From: JANQEA01 sp964530075
GTDB taxonomy: Bacteria; Bipolaricaulota; Bipolaricaulia; UBA7950; UBA9294
Length of the DNA stretch: 23,183 nt
Direction: 5' to 3'
NCBI GenBank assembly: GCA_964530075.1
Contig: CAZGXU010000033.1
Coordinates: 1 to 23,183 of the forward strand
Shown here: piece by piece, positions 1-7,751 of the stretch
How the letters are laid out: each line of letters begins with the position of its first letter
How positions within the stretch are numbered: position 1 is the first letter of the stretch
Program-made: the position numbers and the translations under genes
The notes under the pieces: generated by a model
The model's input: only the letters and a program-made list of their open reading frames with translations
Database searches by the model: none
Told to the model about the DNA's origin: nothing

Positions 1-28
1 CGCTGGCGCACTCGCCCGATTTGGGCGG

Positions 29-57
29 ATTGTACCGGTCGAAAACCGCCGGTTCAA
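29..57 (-). promoter_or_regulatory. Outward-facing sigma70-type promoter overlapping the yjbQ stop codon
   Basis: On the minus strand TTGAAC (52-57) is followed by a 17-nt spacer and TACAAT (29-34). The -35 box overlaps the TGA stop of the YjbQ gene (54-56), and the predicted start is near position 22, reading out of the window. It implies another minus-strand transcript just beyond the left edge. It is called from motif match and spacing only. Confidence 0.5.
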
Positions 58-446
58 GCCACGAAGCGGAGCCAGACCGACCGCGTCCGCGGGCCGTCGA
101 ACTCGCACAGGAAGACCCCCTGCCACGTGCCGAGCGCGAGGTCGCCGTCGCGGATCAGAAGCTGCACGGACGCCCCCATCAGCGACGCCTTGACATGGGC
201 CGGCGAGTTTCCCTCGAGGTGCGTCCAGCCCGCGTCCGGCGGGACGAGCCGATCGAGCGCCGTGAGGACGTCCGCCGCGACCGATGGATCGGCGTGTTCG
301 TTGATCGTCAGTCCAGCGGTCGTGTGCGGGCAGTAAACGGTGCACAGGCCGTCCCGTATCCCCGAGCGGCGGACCTCGGCGCGGACGAGGGGAGTGATGT
401 CGATCAGCTCCTCGCGCCTCTCGGATGGAACGCTGAGCCGGTTCAT
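54..446 (-). CDS. yjbQ: YjbQ family protein (UPF0047)
   Basis: This is a 130-residue cytosolic protein of the YjbQ/UPF0047 family, whose members are small trimeric proteins reported to have weak secondary thiamine-phosphate synthase activity; the true role is unsettled. Visible hallmarks are CPHTTAGLTINEHADP (39-54), the EGNSPAHVKASLMG stretch (78-91) and LALGTWQGVFLCEFDGPR (103-120), which supply the conserved His, Asn and Glu residues of the family. Length is typical for the family. The ATG at 446 is chosen because it overlaps the stop of the upstream CBS-protein gene (ATGA, 443-446) and begins at the family's usual N-terminus. A longer reading upstream would run into that gene. It is the last gene of a three-gene minus-strand operon. 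A thiamine-binding DUF77 protein also occurs in this window (7752-8045), but not in the same operon. Confidence 0.9.
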   Translation of the reverse strand: MNRLSVPSERREELIDITPLVRAEVRRSGIRDGLCTVYCPHTTAGLTINEHADPSVAADVLTALDRLVPPDAGWTHLEGNSPAHVKASLMGASVQLLIRDGDLALGTWQGVFLCEFDGPRTRSVWLRFVA

Positions 447-1027
447 CGGAGGCTCTTCAGCGCCGCCTCGAGCTCGGTCCGCAGCCTCTCCTTCTCCTCG
501 ATCCCCTGGACACGGAGGACGATCTCGCATGTCCCGTCGTCCGTCCTAGCCTGGGCGAGGCTGACGATCTTCGCCCCGTGCGCGCGGAGGACGGAGAAAA
601 CGTCGTAGAGGTCCTCGCTGTCGCTTCGAACCTTCACCGTCAGTCGCGTCGCCTCGAGGCCGATCCCGAGACCATGCGTCAGTCCCCTGAGAAGCTCCCC
701 CTGGGTGAGCACGCCGACGAGCTTCCCCTCCCGGACGACCGGAAGGACGACCAGCCGGTTGGCGAGCAGGATCAGCGCCGCCTTCTCGAGCGTGTCATCC
801 GGCGACACCGCGAACTTCGCCGGATGCGAGAGCCGATGGACCGGCGCCTCCCAGTCGGCGACCCCCTTCAGCCCCGCCCGGGTGATGAACCCTTCGAGAG
901 TCCCTTCGCTGGTGACGACGAGGAGAAGCCCGAAGCCGTGCTCCTCCATCAGATCACGCGCCTGAGAGATCGGGGCATCGGGGCCGACCGTGACGGCTTT
1001 CGACTGCATGTAGCGACGGACGTTCAT
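443..1027 (-). CDS. CBS-CBS-ACT domain protein (AcuB-like)
   Basis: The protein has 194 residues with two CBS repeats (about 1-60 and 65-122) and a C-terminal ACT-like domain (about 127-194, starting EATRLTVKV). This order is that of AcuB-type regulatory proteins. CBS pairs bind adenine nucleotides and ACT domains bind small ligands, so an energy- or metabolite-sensing cytosolic protein is likely; the ligand and target cannot be read from sequence. No membrane segment is visible. The ATG at 1027 overlaps the TGA of the EF-G-like gene (ATGA, 1024-1027), and its own TGA overlaps the yjbQ start, so the three genes are translationally coupled. The same frame stays open far upstream, but there it is antisense-like shadow inside the EF-G gene. 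Confidence 0.85.
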   Translation of the reverse strand: MNVRRYMQSKAVTVGPDAPISQARDLMEEHGFGLLLVVTSEGTLEGFITRAGLKGVADWEAPVHRLSHPAKFAVSPDDTLEKAALILLANRLVVLPVVREGKLVGVLTQGELLRGLTHGLGIGLEATRLTVKVRSDSEDLYDVFSVLRAHGAKIVSLAQARTDDGTCEIVLRVQGIEEKERLRTELEAALKSLR

Positions 1028-2991
1028 TCCCGTTCTTGGCGGGCCTGGGCGATGATCCTGTCCTGAAGGTTCCCCGGAACCGGCTGGTACTGCGCGGGCT
1101 CCATCTGAAACGTCGCGCGTCCCTGGGTCCGCGACTTCAGATCGAGCGCGTAGCTCTGCATCTCCGCGAGCGGGACCTCGGCGCGAATCGTCGTGGTCTT
1201 CCCCGCCGGCTCCATCCCGAGAATTCGGCCGCGCCTCCCGTTGAGGTCGCTGATGATGTCGCCGGTGAATTCCTCCGGCACCCGGACCGCGACCGACATC
1301 ACCGGCTCGAGCAGGACGGGCTGCGCATGGTCGAACGCGTCGCGAAACGCGTGGCGCGCAGCGAGCTTGAACGCCAGCTCCGACGAGTCGACCGGGTGGA
1401 AGCTCCCGTCGAAGACGGCCACGGAGACGTTCGTCACCGGGTACTTGGCGAGATTCCCTTCCTCCATCGCCTCGAGAACCCCCTTCTCGACGCCCGGAAT
1501 GTACTGCCCGGGGATCGCCGCCCCCTTGATCTCGTTGAGGAATTGGTACCCGCCTTCCCCGGCGAACGGCTCGATCCGGAGGACGACCTCGCCGAATTGG
1601 CCGCGCCCCCCGGTCTGCTTCTTGTGGCGGTACTTCGCTTCGGCCTTCTTCCGGATCGTCTCCTTGTACGGAATGCTGGGGCGGTGCATTTCCAACGAGA
1701 CGTTGTAGCGGTTTTTCAGCCGCTCGAGGAAGACCGACAGGTGGATGTCGCCCATCCCGTGGATCAGCATCTCCTTCGTCACCGGATCGCGATCGACCTG
1801 CAGCGTCGCCTTCGTGGTCGAGATCTCCCGGAGCGCCTCGCTCATCTTCTCGACGTCGGACTGGCTCCTCGGCTCGATCGCCTGGGAGTAGACCGGCTTC
1901 GGGAACTCGGGCATCGCGAACGGCTCGGCGCTCGGATCGACCGCGATCGTCGCGCCGAGCGTCAGCCCCTCCGCCTTGCCGATGGCGACAATCTGACCGC
2001 TGACGGCCTTCGGGACCCGCTTCTGCGCCGTCCCTTCGAACGCGTACAGGTCCCGGACTTCGATCTTCTGCCCCGTCCCGACATCGATCAAGGTCTTCCC
2101 TTCCTGGAGCGTACCGTCGAGGACGCGCACGTACGACAGCCGCCCGAGGTACGGGTCGTTCGACAGGTTGAACACGACGGCGCGGTTCGAGCCCGACGGA
2201 TCTCCACCCGTCGCCGCGAGGGTCCCGAACGCCGACGTCAACTGATCGAGCCCCTTCGCCTCGGTCGCCGAAGCGCAAAGAACGGGGACCAACCCACCGC
2301 TGGCGACGGCGCCGGTCAGCGCCTTCGCCGCTTCATCGGTCGTGATCTCCTCGTCCTCGAGGAACTTCATCATCAGCTCGTCGTCGAACGTCGATACCTC
2401 TTCGAGCAGCGCCGCGCGCGCCTCGTCGCACGCGGCAGCCAGATCCGCGGGAACCTCCGTCTTCCCCTTGTCCGCGAAGCGGACGGCCGCGTTCGCGACC
2501 AGATCGACGAGTCCGACGAAGTCGCCGCCCTCTCGGATCGGCAGCTGAAGGGGGATGAACTTCCCGTCGAAGTGGTCCCGAAGCGAGGCGAGGACGTCGT
2601 CGAACTTCGCGTTCTCCTTGTCCATCTGGTTGATCAGGACGGCCGTCGGGCGCTTGGCGTTTCCGGTGATCTCCCACGCCCGCTCGGTGACGACCTCGAC
2701 GCCTCTGTCCGCAGCGACGACGAGTAGCGTCAGGTCGGCGACGGCGACCCCTTTGTACATCTCCTCGATGAACTCGTCGCCGCCCGGTGCGTCGAGGAGG
2801 GTGACGGTCAGATCCTTCGCCGCGTACGTCCCGAGTCCCAGATCGATCGTGTGGCCGCGATCCTTCTCCTCCTGCGAAGCATCAAGCGCGATCTGCTCTT
2901 TGATCCCGGCCTTCTTCATGAGCGCGGTCGCGAGCGCCGTCTTGCCGCATCCGGAATGACCAACCAAGCAGATGTTTCTCGCTTGCCCCAT
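1024..2991 (-). CDS. Elongation factor G-like translational GTPase (EF-G2 type)
   Basis: This 655-residue GTPase has the whole EF-G domain order but is shorter than housekeeping EF-G (about 690-700). The P-loop is GHSGCGKT (11-18), G3 is DAPG (67-70), and G4 reads NQMD (121-124) instead of the canonical NKxD. A domain IV signature (KHKKQTGGRGQFGEV-like) lies around residues 475-500. It fits the EF-G-like/EF-G2 paralogue group, whose ribosomal role is not settled; a housekeeping fusA is expected elsewhere. The ATG at 2991 is preceded by a purine-rich AAGGGGGAT Shine-Dalgarno, and the P-loop then sits at the usual distance from the N-terminus. It leads the operon with the CBS-ACT and YjbQ genes and has its own promoter (3034-3062). 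Confidence 0.88.
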   Translation of the reverse strand: MGQARNICLVGHSGCGKTALATALMKKAGIKEQIALDASQEEKDRGHTIDLGLGTYAAKDLTVTLLDAPGGDEFIEEMYKGVAVADLTLLVVAADRGVEVVTERAWEITGNAKRPTAVLINQMDKENAKFDDVLASLRDHFDGKFIPLQLPIREGGDFVGLVDLVANAAVRFADKGKTEVPADLAAACDEARAALLEEVSTFDDELMMKFLEDEEITTDEAAKALTGAVASGGLVPVLCASATEAKGLDQLTSAFGTLAATGGDPSGSNRAVVFNLSNDPYLGRLSYVRVLDGTLQEGKTLIDVGTGQKIEVRDLYAFEGTAQKRVPKAVSGQIVAIGKAEGLTLGATIAVDPSAEPFAMPEFPKPVYSQAIEPRSQSDVEKMSEALREISTTKATLQVDRDPVTKEMLIHGMGDIHLSVFLERLKNRYNVSLEMHRPSIPYKETIRKKAEAKYRHKKQTGGRGQFGEVVLRIEPFAGEGGYQFLNEIKGAAIPGQYIPGVEKGVLEAMEEGNLAKYPVTNVSVAVFDGSFHPVDSSELAFKLAARHAFRDAFDHAQPVLLEPVMSVAVRVPEEFTGDIISDLNGRRGRILGMEPAGKTTTIRAEVPLAEMQSYALDLKSRTQGRATFQMEPAQYQPVPGNLQDRIIAQARQERE

Positions 2992-3033
2992 GTTCGGTAT
3001 CCCCCTTGGGTGAATCTCGAAGAAATCGTGCGC

Positions 3034-3062
3034 AGTATATCGATCGGCCCTGGGGAGGGCAA
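3034..3062 (-). promoter_or_regulatory. Promoter of the EF-G-like operon
   Basis: On the minus strand TTGCCC (3057-3062) is followed by a 17-nt spacer and TATACT (3034-3039). The predicted start is near 3027, giving a leader of about 36 nt before the ATG at 2991. Confidence 0.6.
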
Positions 3063-3122
3063 CCGGTCGTGCGGCTCGAAGGCACACGCCAACGGGATCT
3101 CCGGCGTTCCGCGCGAACGCGC

Positions 3123-3151
3123 TTGCGGCCCCACGACGGTCTCCGTACCCT
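3123..3151 (+). promoter_or_regulatory. Promoter of iorAB
   Basis: TTGCGG (3123-3128) is followed by a 17-nt spacer and TACCCT (3146-3151). The predicted start is near 3158, about 43 nt before the iorA ATG. The -10 box is weak, but spacing and position match the other promoters in the window. Confidence 0.45.
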
Positions 3152-3200
3152 GTCGCCAATGGCCCGGAACTTGTCCTTCCGGCGTCAACAGGAGGTTCGA

Positions 3201-4820
3201 ATGCCGACCCGACTGCTGTTGGGCAACGAGGCGTTGGCCCAGGGAGCGCTCGACGCCGGCCTCTCCGCGGCGTACGCCTATCCCGGAACCCCGTCGACGG
3301 AGATCACGGAGTACGTCCTGCGGAGCCCCGAAGTCGCCGACGGCGACGTCGTCTCCCACTGGACCGCGAACGAGAAGACCGCGCTGGAAGCGGCCCTCGG
3401 TGTGAGCTACACCGGGAGGCGCGCGATGGCGAGCATGAAGCACGTCGGCTTGAACGTCGCTGCCGATCCGTTCGTCAACTCGGCGATCGCCGGCGCCAAC
3501 GGCGGGCTGATCGTGAACGTCGCCGACGATCCGTCGATGCATTCGTCGCAGAATGAGCAGGATTCCCGGGTCTACCTCGATCTTGCCCTGACGCCGTGCA
3601 TCGAACCGGCCGACCAGCAGGAGGCCTACGCGGCCCCGGCCTACGCGTTCGACCTGTCCGAACGCCACCGGATCCCGGTCCTGATCCGCCTGACGACGCG
3701 GCTGTCTCATTCCCGCGGGACGATCACGACGGGCGAAAGGCGCGCCCGGAACCCGTTCTCGCTCCCCGACGACCCGAGGCGCTATGTCGTTCTCCCCGCC
3801 ACCGCGCGACGGAGCTACGCCCGCCTCATCGAGCGACAGGCCGACTTCGTCCGCGAGAGCGAGGAGAGCCCATTCAACCGGCTCGTCGAAGGGGCCGATC
3901 GATCCATCGGCATCATCGCCTGCGGGATCGCCTACGACTACGTACTCGACGTGACCGGCGGACCCTGCCCCCACCCGATCCTCAAGATCGGCCAGTACCC
4001 GATTCCCGAGGCACTCCTGCGAAAGATCATAGAGACGTGCGACCGCGTCCTCGTCATCGAGGAGGGATTCCCGTACGTCGAGGCGAAGCTCCGCGGGCTC
4101 CCGGTCCGTCCGTCCCCGATCGTTCAGGGCCGTCTGACCGGCCACCTCCCGCGAACCGGGGAGCTGTCCCCTCAGGCGGTCGCCGACGCGCTCGACCTCG
4201 GTCGTCTGCCGGCCATCGGGCCGTCGTCGATCCCGGTGCCGCGCCCGCCGGCCCTCTGCCCCGGCTGTCCGCACGCCGACACGTGCGCCGCGTTGAACGC
4301 GGTCCTCGGCTCCCGCCCCGAGGGAGGGGTGGTCTTCTCGGACATCGGGTGCTACACGCTCGGGGCCCTCCCGCCGTACGAGGCGATCGACACCTGCGTC
4401 GAGATGGGGGCGTCGATCACGATGGCCAAGGGGGCCGCGGCGGCCGGCGTCCGTCCGGCGATCGCCCTGATCGGCGACTCGACGTTCACCCACTCCGGGA
4501 TGACCGGCCTCCTCGACTGCGTCAGCGAGAACGCGGACGTCACCGTGGTGATCGCCGACAACCTGACGATCGCGATGACCGGCGGCCAGCCGCCGTCGGC
4601 CGGGAACCGCCTCGCCGCGATCTGCGCCGGGCTGGGCGTCGATCGCGGCCACATCCGGCTCATCGAGCCGAGCCCGAACAACCTCGCCGACAACGCCGCT
4701 GTCCTCCGAGAGGAGATCGCCCACCCGGGGCCGTCGGTGATCATCTCGCGGCGCGAATGCATCCAAACGGCCCGGCGACGGACTCGGGGGAACCGACCGG
4801 GACGAGGGGAGGCACGATGA
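3201..4820 (+). CDS. iorA: Indolepyruvate:ferredoxin oxidoreductase alpha subunit, lacking the C-terminal ferredoxin domain
   Basis: The 539-residue protein is the TPP-dependent catalytic subunit that decarboxylates aryl pyruvates (or related 2-oxoacids) to acyl-CoA with reduction of ferredoxin. The N-terminal pyrimidine-binding domain begins LLLGNEALAQGALDAG and includes AYPGTPSTEI. The CPGCPH motif is at 353-358 and the TPP/Mg-binding GDSTFTHSG at 425-433, followed by the IorA-like DNLTIAMTGGQPP. Known IorA proteins are about 600-650 residues and end with a two-cluster ferredoxin domain. Here the chain stops soon after RECIQTARRR with no CxxCxxCxxxCP motif, and iorB starts inside the stop (ATGA, 4817-4820), so there is no room for one. 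The ATG at 3201 has GGAGG five bases upstream. Confidence 0.9.
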   Translation: MPTRLLLGNEALAQGALDAGLSAAYAYPGTPSTEITEYVLRSPEVADGDVVSHWTANEKTALEAALGVSYTGRRAMASMKHVGLNVAADPFVNSAIAGANGGLIVNVADDPSMHSSQNEQDSRVYLDLALTPCIEPADQQEAYAAPAYAFDLSERHRIPVLIRLTTRLSHSRGTITTGERRARNPFSLPDDPRRYVVLPATARRSYARLIERQADFVRESEESPFNRLVEGADRSIGIIACGIAYDYVLDVTGGPCPHPILKIGQYPIPEALLRKIIETCDRVLVIEEGFPYVEAKLRGLPVRPSPIVQGRLTGHLPRTGELSPQAVADALDLGRLPAIGPSSIPVPRPPALCPGCPHADTCAALNAVLGSRPEGGVVFSDIGCYTLGALPPYEAIDTCVEMGASITMAKGAAAAGVRPAIALIGDSTFTHSGMTGLLDCVSENADVTVVIADNLTIAMTGGQPPSAGNRLAAICAGLGVDRGHIRLIEPSPNNLADNAAVLREEIAHPGPSVIISRRECIQTARRRTRGNRPGRGEAR

Positions 4821-5395
4821 ACCGGAACGTCATTCTCGCCGGCGTCGGGGGGCAGGGGCTCCTCGCCCTCGCAGCGGTGATCGGTGAGGCCGCTCGCCGG
4901 CTCGACCTGTACGTCAGGCAGGCCGAGGTGCACGGGATGGCGCAGCGCGGCGGCGGCGTACAGAGCCATCTACGCTACGCCGATCGACCGCTGCACTCCA
5001 ACCTCGTCCGGCTCGGGACGGCCGACCTCGTCCTCGCGCTCGAACCGATGGAGGCGCTCCGGTACCTGCCCTACCTCGCTCCAACCGGCGTGGTGGTCAG
5101 CAACACCGCACCGTTGGCGAACGTCCCGGGCTACCCGAGGGAAGAGGAGATCCTCAGCGAGATCGAGAGACTGCCGATCCACCGGCTCGTCGATGCCGGC
5201 GCGTTAGCGAAGGAGGCCGGGGCGCTCCAGGCGACGAACATGGTGATGCTCGGGTCGGGCGCACCGTTCCTGGAGATCCCGGAAGAATCGCTGACCGCCG
5301 CGATCGAGACCTTCTTCGCCGGCAAGGGAAGGAAGGTGATCGAGACGAACGTCCGCGCTTTCCGGCTCGGCGTCGCTGCCGTCCAAACGGACTAG
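4817..5395 (+). CDS. iorB: Indolepyruvate:ferredoxin oxidoreductase beta subunit
   Basis: The protein has 192 residues and belongs to the gamma/pyruvate-ferredoxin oxidoreductase fold that forms the second half of the IOR complex and contacts CoA and substrate. It opens with NVILAGVGGQGLLALAAVIGEAA, the family's glycine-rich start, then VRQAEVHGMAQRGGGVQSHLR, the conserved E-x-H-GM-x-QRGG segment. Length is normal. The start codon overlaps the iorA stop (ATGA), which implies translational coupling and a 1:1 complex. There is no iron-sulfur motif here either, so the IorAB pair carries no visible electron-exit cluster and must pass electrons to a separate ferredoxin or another partner. Confidence 0.92.
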   Translation: MNRNVILAGVGGQGLLALAAVIGEAARRLDLYVRQAEVHGMAQRGGGVQSHLRYADRPLHSNLVRLGTADLVLALEPMEALRYLPYLAPTGVVVSNTAPLANVPGYPREEEILSEIERLPIHRLVDAGALAKEAGALQATNMVMLGSGAPFLEIPEESLTAAIETFFAGKGRKVIETNVRAFRLGVAAVQTD

Positions 5396-5401
5396 CCCGA
5401 A

Positions 5402-5731
5402 TCAGGCGACCTTTCCCCCGTGGCGATAGGTCCGCGTCTTGTTGTAAGCCATCTTCGCCCGGAGGGCGTTCTCGATGTCGTACTCCATCCCTCCGGCCAG
5501 GTCGAGAACGCGGATGATCGTGTCGGCCAACTCCTCCTCCACCCTGGAAAACCCGCCGATCTTCTCGCTCGCCGGATTCCCGTCCCGGTGGGCCTCCATC
5601 GCCTCGGCCAGCTCGGTCACCGCGAGCATCAGGACCTCGCCGATCGAGCGCTCCCGATCCCACCACCCGTGCTCGACCGCCGTCCGGTGAATGGCCTGTT
5701 GCATTTGCCCAACGGACATCGATTCGTTCAT
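5402..5731 (-). CDS. MazG-like all-alpha NTP pyrophosphohydrolase
   Basis: A 109-residue helical protein of the MazG/dUTPase-like superfamily, which hydrolyses (d)NTPs to monophosphate and pyrophosphate, often as house-cleaning of modified nucleotides. The metal-binding signature is visible: TELAEAMEA gives the E-x-x-E pair (E40, E43), and VEEELADTIIRVLDL gives the second acidic helix (E66/E67 and D70). Length matches single-domain members. The ATG at 5731 has only a weak Shine-Dalgarno; a second ATG four codons later is possible. It converges with iorB, with a six-base gap, and is divergent from the metallophosphatase genes, each with its own promoter in between. The preferred substrate cannot be deduced. 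Confidence 0.85.
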   Translation of the reverse strand: MNESMSVGQMQQAIHRTAVEHGWWDRERSIGEVLMLAVTELAEAMEAHRDGNPASEKIGGFSRVEEELADTIIRVLDLAGGMEYDIENALRAKMAYNKTRTYRHGGKVA

Positions 5732-5739
5732 CGCCGCTC

Positions 5740-5768
5740 AGCGTAGCGCGCCGACACCCCGAACTCAA
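5740..5768 (-). promoter_or_regulatory. Promoter of the MazG-like gene
   Basis: On the minus strand TTGAGT (5763-5768) is followed by a 17-nt spacer and TACGCT (5740-5745). The predicted start lies within a few bases of the ATG at 5731, so the mRNA would be leaderless or nearly so, which agrees with the lack of a clear Shine-Dalgarno. Confidence 0.5.
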
Positions 5769-5771
5769 CCC

Positions 5772-5800
5772 TTGCCCTCCGCCCCCTCGGTCGCTAGGCT
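5772..5800 (+). promoter_or_regulatory. Promoter of the metallophosphatase operon
   Basis: TTGCCC (5772-5777) is followed by a 17-nt spacer and TAGGCT (5795-5800). Its -35 box is three bases from the -35 box of the divergent MazG-like promoter, so the two promoters are back to back. The predicted start is near 5807, about 28 nt before the ATG at 5835. Confidence 0.5.
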
Positions 5801-5834
5801 CTCGCCGGACTCAAGGGATCTCCGGGAGGTCGAT

Positions 5835-6750
5835 ATGGCGAGCAAGCAACGTTGGATCGCGGTTCTGATTGGGCTATTCGCGGGGTCCGTCCTCTGTCTG
5901 TCCGCGGCGGGGGCGGGCTCCCTCCGAATCGGCATCGTCGCCGACGTGCACGCGCACGACACCGAGTCGCCGGTCGAGGACAAGGTGATGACGAATTACC
6001 CGGAGCGGATTGCGGCGTTCGTCGATGCAATGAACGCCTGGCCGGCCGACGCGGTGATCGAGCTCGGCGATCTCGTCAACGGCGCGTTCGTCCTCGGGGC
6101 CGAGTACGGGGACCCGACCCGGATCCCTCGAATCCTCGACGACGCCCTCGCCGTCCTCTCGGGACTGGAGTGTCCGACGCACTTCGTGCTCGGCAACCAC
6201 GACATGTACGACCTGTCGAAGGACGAGTTCCTCGCCGCCATCGGACGCGACGCGAAGTACTACAGCTTCGACCTCAGCGGTTTTCACTTCGTGATCCTCG
6301 ACGCGGAGTACAACCCCGACGGCACGGACTACGATCACGTCTTCATGCGGGTCAAGGGGTTCATCCCTCCGAACGAGCTCGACTGGCTGAGGGACGACCT
6401 CGCTGGAACCGACCTGCCGACGATCGTCTGTGTCCACCAGCCGCTCGACTCGGAGTTCGACGTCAACGCCGGCGGCCCGCCGATCGTCAACAACGCGGAG
6501 GTCCGTCGGCTCCTGAGCGAATCGGGCGTCNNNNNNNNNNTCGGGCGTCGTGATCGCCGTCTTCCAGGGGCACGACCACGAGAACCGGTACGCGGAGATC
6601 GACGGGATCCACTACGTCACGTTCGCGGCGATGGTCGACCACACCGATCCGACGCCGCCGACGTGGGCCCAGGTGACCCTCGACCCCGTCGCCCGGATGA
6701 TCACGATCGAGGGATTCGGGCTACAGAGCGACTGGGAGTTCGGCTTCTAG
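5835..6750 (+). CDS. Secreted calcineurin-like metallophosphatase, copy 1 (interrupted by an assembly gap)
   Basis: An exported metallophosphoesterase. A signal peptide (about residues 1-27, hydrophobic core IAVLIGLFAGSVLCL, then AAGAG) precedes the dimetal phosphoesterase motifs: D-x-H in VADVHAHD, GD in ELGDLVNG, GNHD in VLGNHDMY, the VCVHQ histidine, and GHDH in FQGHDHEN. The substrate is unknown; family members include phosphodiesterases and 5'-nucleotidases. Ten Ns at 6531-6540 break the reading. The nine bases TCGGGCGTC occur on both sides of them (6522-6530, 6541-6549). Removing the Ns and one copy restores an open frame of 298 codons that aligns without gaps to copy 2. The ATG at 5835 follows GGGAGG. 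It is about eight bases from copy 2. Confidence 0.88.
6531..6540. other. Assembly gap (10 N) flanked by a 9-bp direct repeat
   Basis: A run of ten undetermined bases. TCGGGCGTC sits immediately on each side. This is what an unmerged contig overlap filled with a fixed-length N run would look like, and the true gap is probably zero. Confidence 0.85.
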
Positions 6751-6758
6751 GAGGCACC

Positions 6759-7649
6759 GTGCCACGACGATCTCAGGCAGCGATCGTCCTCGCCCTGATC
6801 GCCCTCCTCGGTTGGGCGGTCGGCTCGTACGCCGACGCGTCGGGCGTCGTCCGCTTCGGCCTGATCGCCGATCTGCACGCCCACGACATCGACTCTCCGC
6901 TCGAAGGGAAATGGATGACCCACACCGAGGAGCGGCTGGCGACGTTCACCGATGCGATGAACGCGTGGGATGCGGACTTCGTCATTCAGCTCGGCGACTT
7001 CGTCAACGGCTGGGTCGTCCTCGGCGCCGACCCGGGGGATCCGGCGCGGATCCCGGACGTCCTCGCCTGGGCCGACGGCCTGTACGCCGCGTTCGACGGC
7101 CCCCGCTACCACGTCATCGGGAACCACGACGTCTACAACCTCGACAAACGGACGTACCGCGAGATCCTCGGGATCGGCTCGACGTACTACAGCTTCGATG
7201 TCGGCGCGTTCCACTTCGTGGTCCTCGACGTGCAATTCGCCGAGGACGGATCGGACCTGAGCTGCACGTATACCGGCGTCGGCGGCTTCGTCCCGGCGAG
7301 CGAACTCGAGTGGCTGCACGCCGATCTCGCCGGCTCCGATCGCCCCACGATCGTCTGCGTCCATCAGATGCTCGACGAATACGTCGAGGAGTGGGGACGT
7401 CCCCTCGTCGCCAACCAAGCGGAGATCCAGGTCGCCCTCACGGAGGACGGCGACGTCATCGCCGTCCTCCAGGGGCACGATCACGACAACGCCCATCGCC
7501 TGATCGATGGGATCCACTACGTCACGTTCGAGGCCCTCGTCGACCAGGGGACCCCGCCGTCGTGGGCTGCGATCACGCTCGACCCGTCGGCGCGAACGAT
7601 CGCGATCGTCGGCGAGGGGGATCAAGCGAGCTACATCCTGACCTACTGA
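6759..7649 (+). CDS. Secreted calcineurin-like metallophosphatase, copy 2
   Basis: The 296-residue paralogue of the preceding gene shares all metal-site motifs: IADLHAHD, QLGDFVNG, IGNHDVYN, VCVHQ and LQGHDHDN. The spacing is nearly identical, and both copies end with a matching DGIHYVTF segment, so this is a tandem duplication. A signal peptide is visible (hydrophobic AAIVLALIALLGWAVG, cleavage likely after SYA). The GTG at 6759 is chosen because CTAGGAGG lies just upstream and it gives the signal peptide a basic start (PRRSQ). The Shine-Dalgarno overlaps the stop of copy 1, so the two are coupled. Divergence at the C-terminus (copy 1 ends WEFGF, copy 2 ASYILTY) may mark different substrates or partners, which is an inference. 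Confidence 0.9.
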   Translation: MPRRSQAAIVLALIALLGWAVGSYADASGVVRFGLIADLHAHDIDSPLEGKWMTHTEERLATFTDAMNAWDADFVIQLGDFVNGWVVLGADPGDPARIPDVLAWADGLYAAFDGPRYHVIGNHDVYNLDKRTYREILGIGSTYYSFDVGAFHFVVLDVQFAEDGSDLSCTYTGVGGFVPASELEWLHADLAGSDRPTIVCVHQMLDEYVEEWGRPLVANQAEIQVALTEDGDVIAVLQGHDHDNAHRLIDGIHYVTFEALVDQGTPPSWAAITLDPSARTIAIVGEGDQASYILTY

Positions 7650-7751
7650 GGGAGGACCGGCCTCCCCATGCGCAAGAGCGTGCGGATCACCGACGCGAGG
7701 CGGCGTTCGGACCAAGATCGGCCCGGAGAGCCCGACTGGAAGGAGGTGGAC

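Noticed and set aside
1036..2727. A plus-strand open frame of over 560 codons opposite the EF-G-like gene
   Set aside because: It is the antisense shadow of a GC-rich gene: Arg/Asp/Leu-rich, no motifs, and the minus strand encodes a complete recognisable EF-G-like protein.
2916..4766. A long minus-strand open frame opposite iorA
   Set aside because: Composition is typical of an antisense shadow, and iorA on the plus strand is complete with catalytic motifs.
4780..4900. Frameshift hiding a ferredoxin domain at the end of iorA
   Set aside because: No frame downstream of 4800 contains a CxxCxxCxxxCP pattern, and iorB begins immediately in the next frame with a proper family N-terminus.
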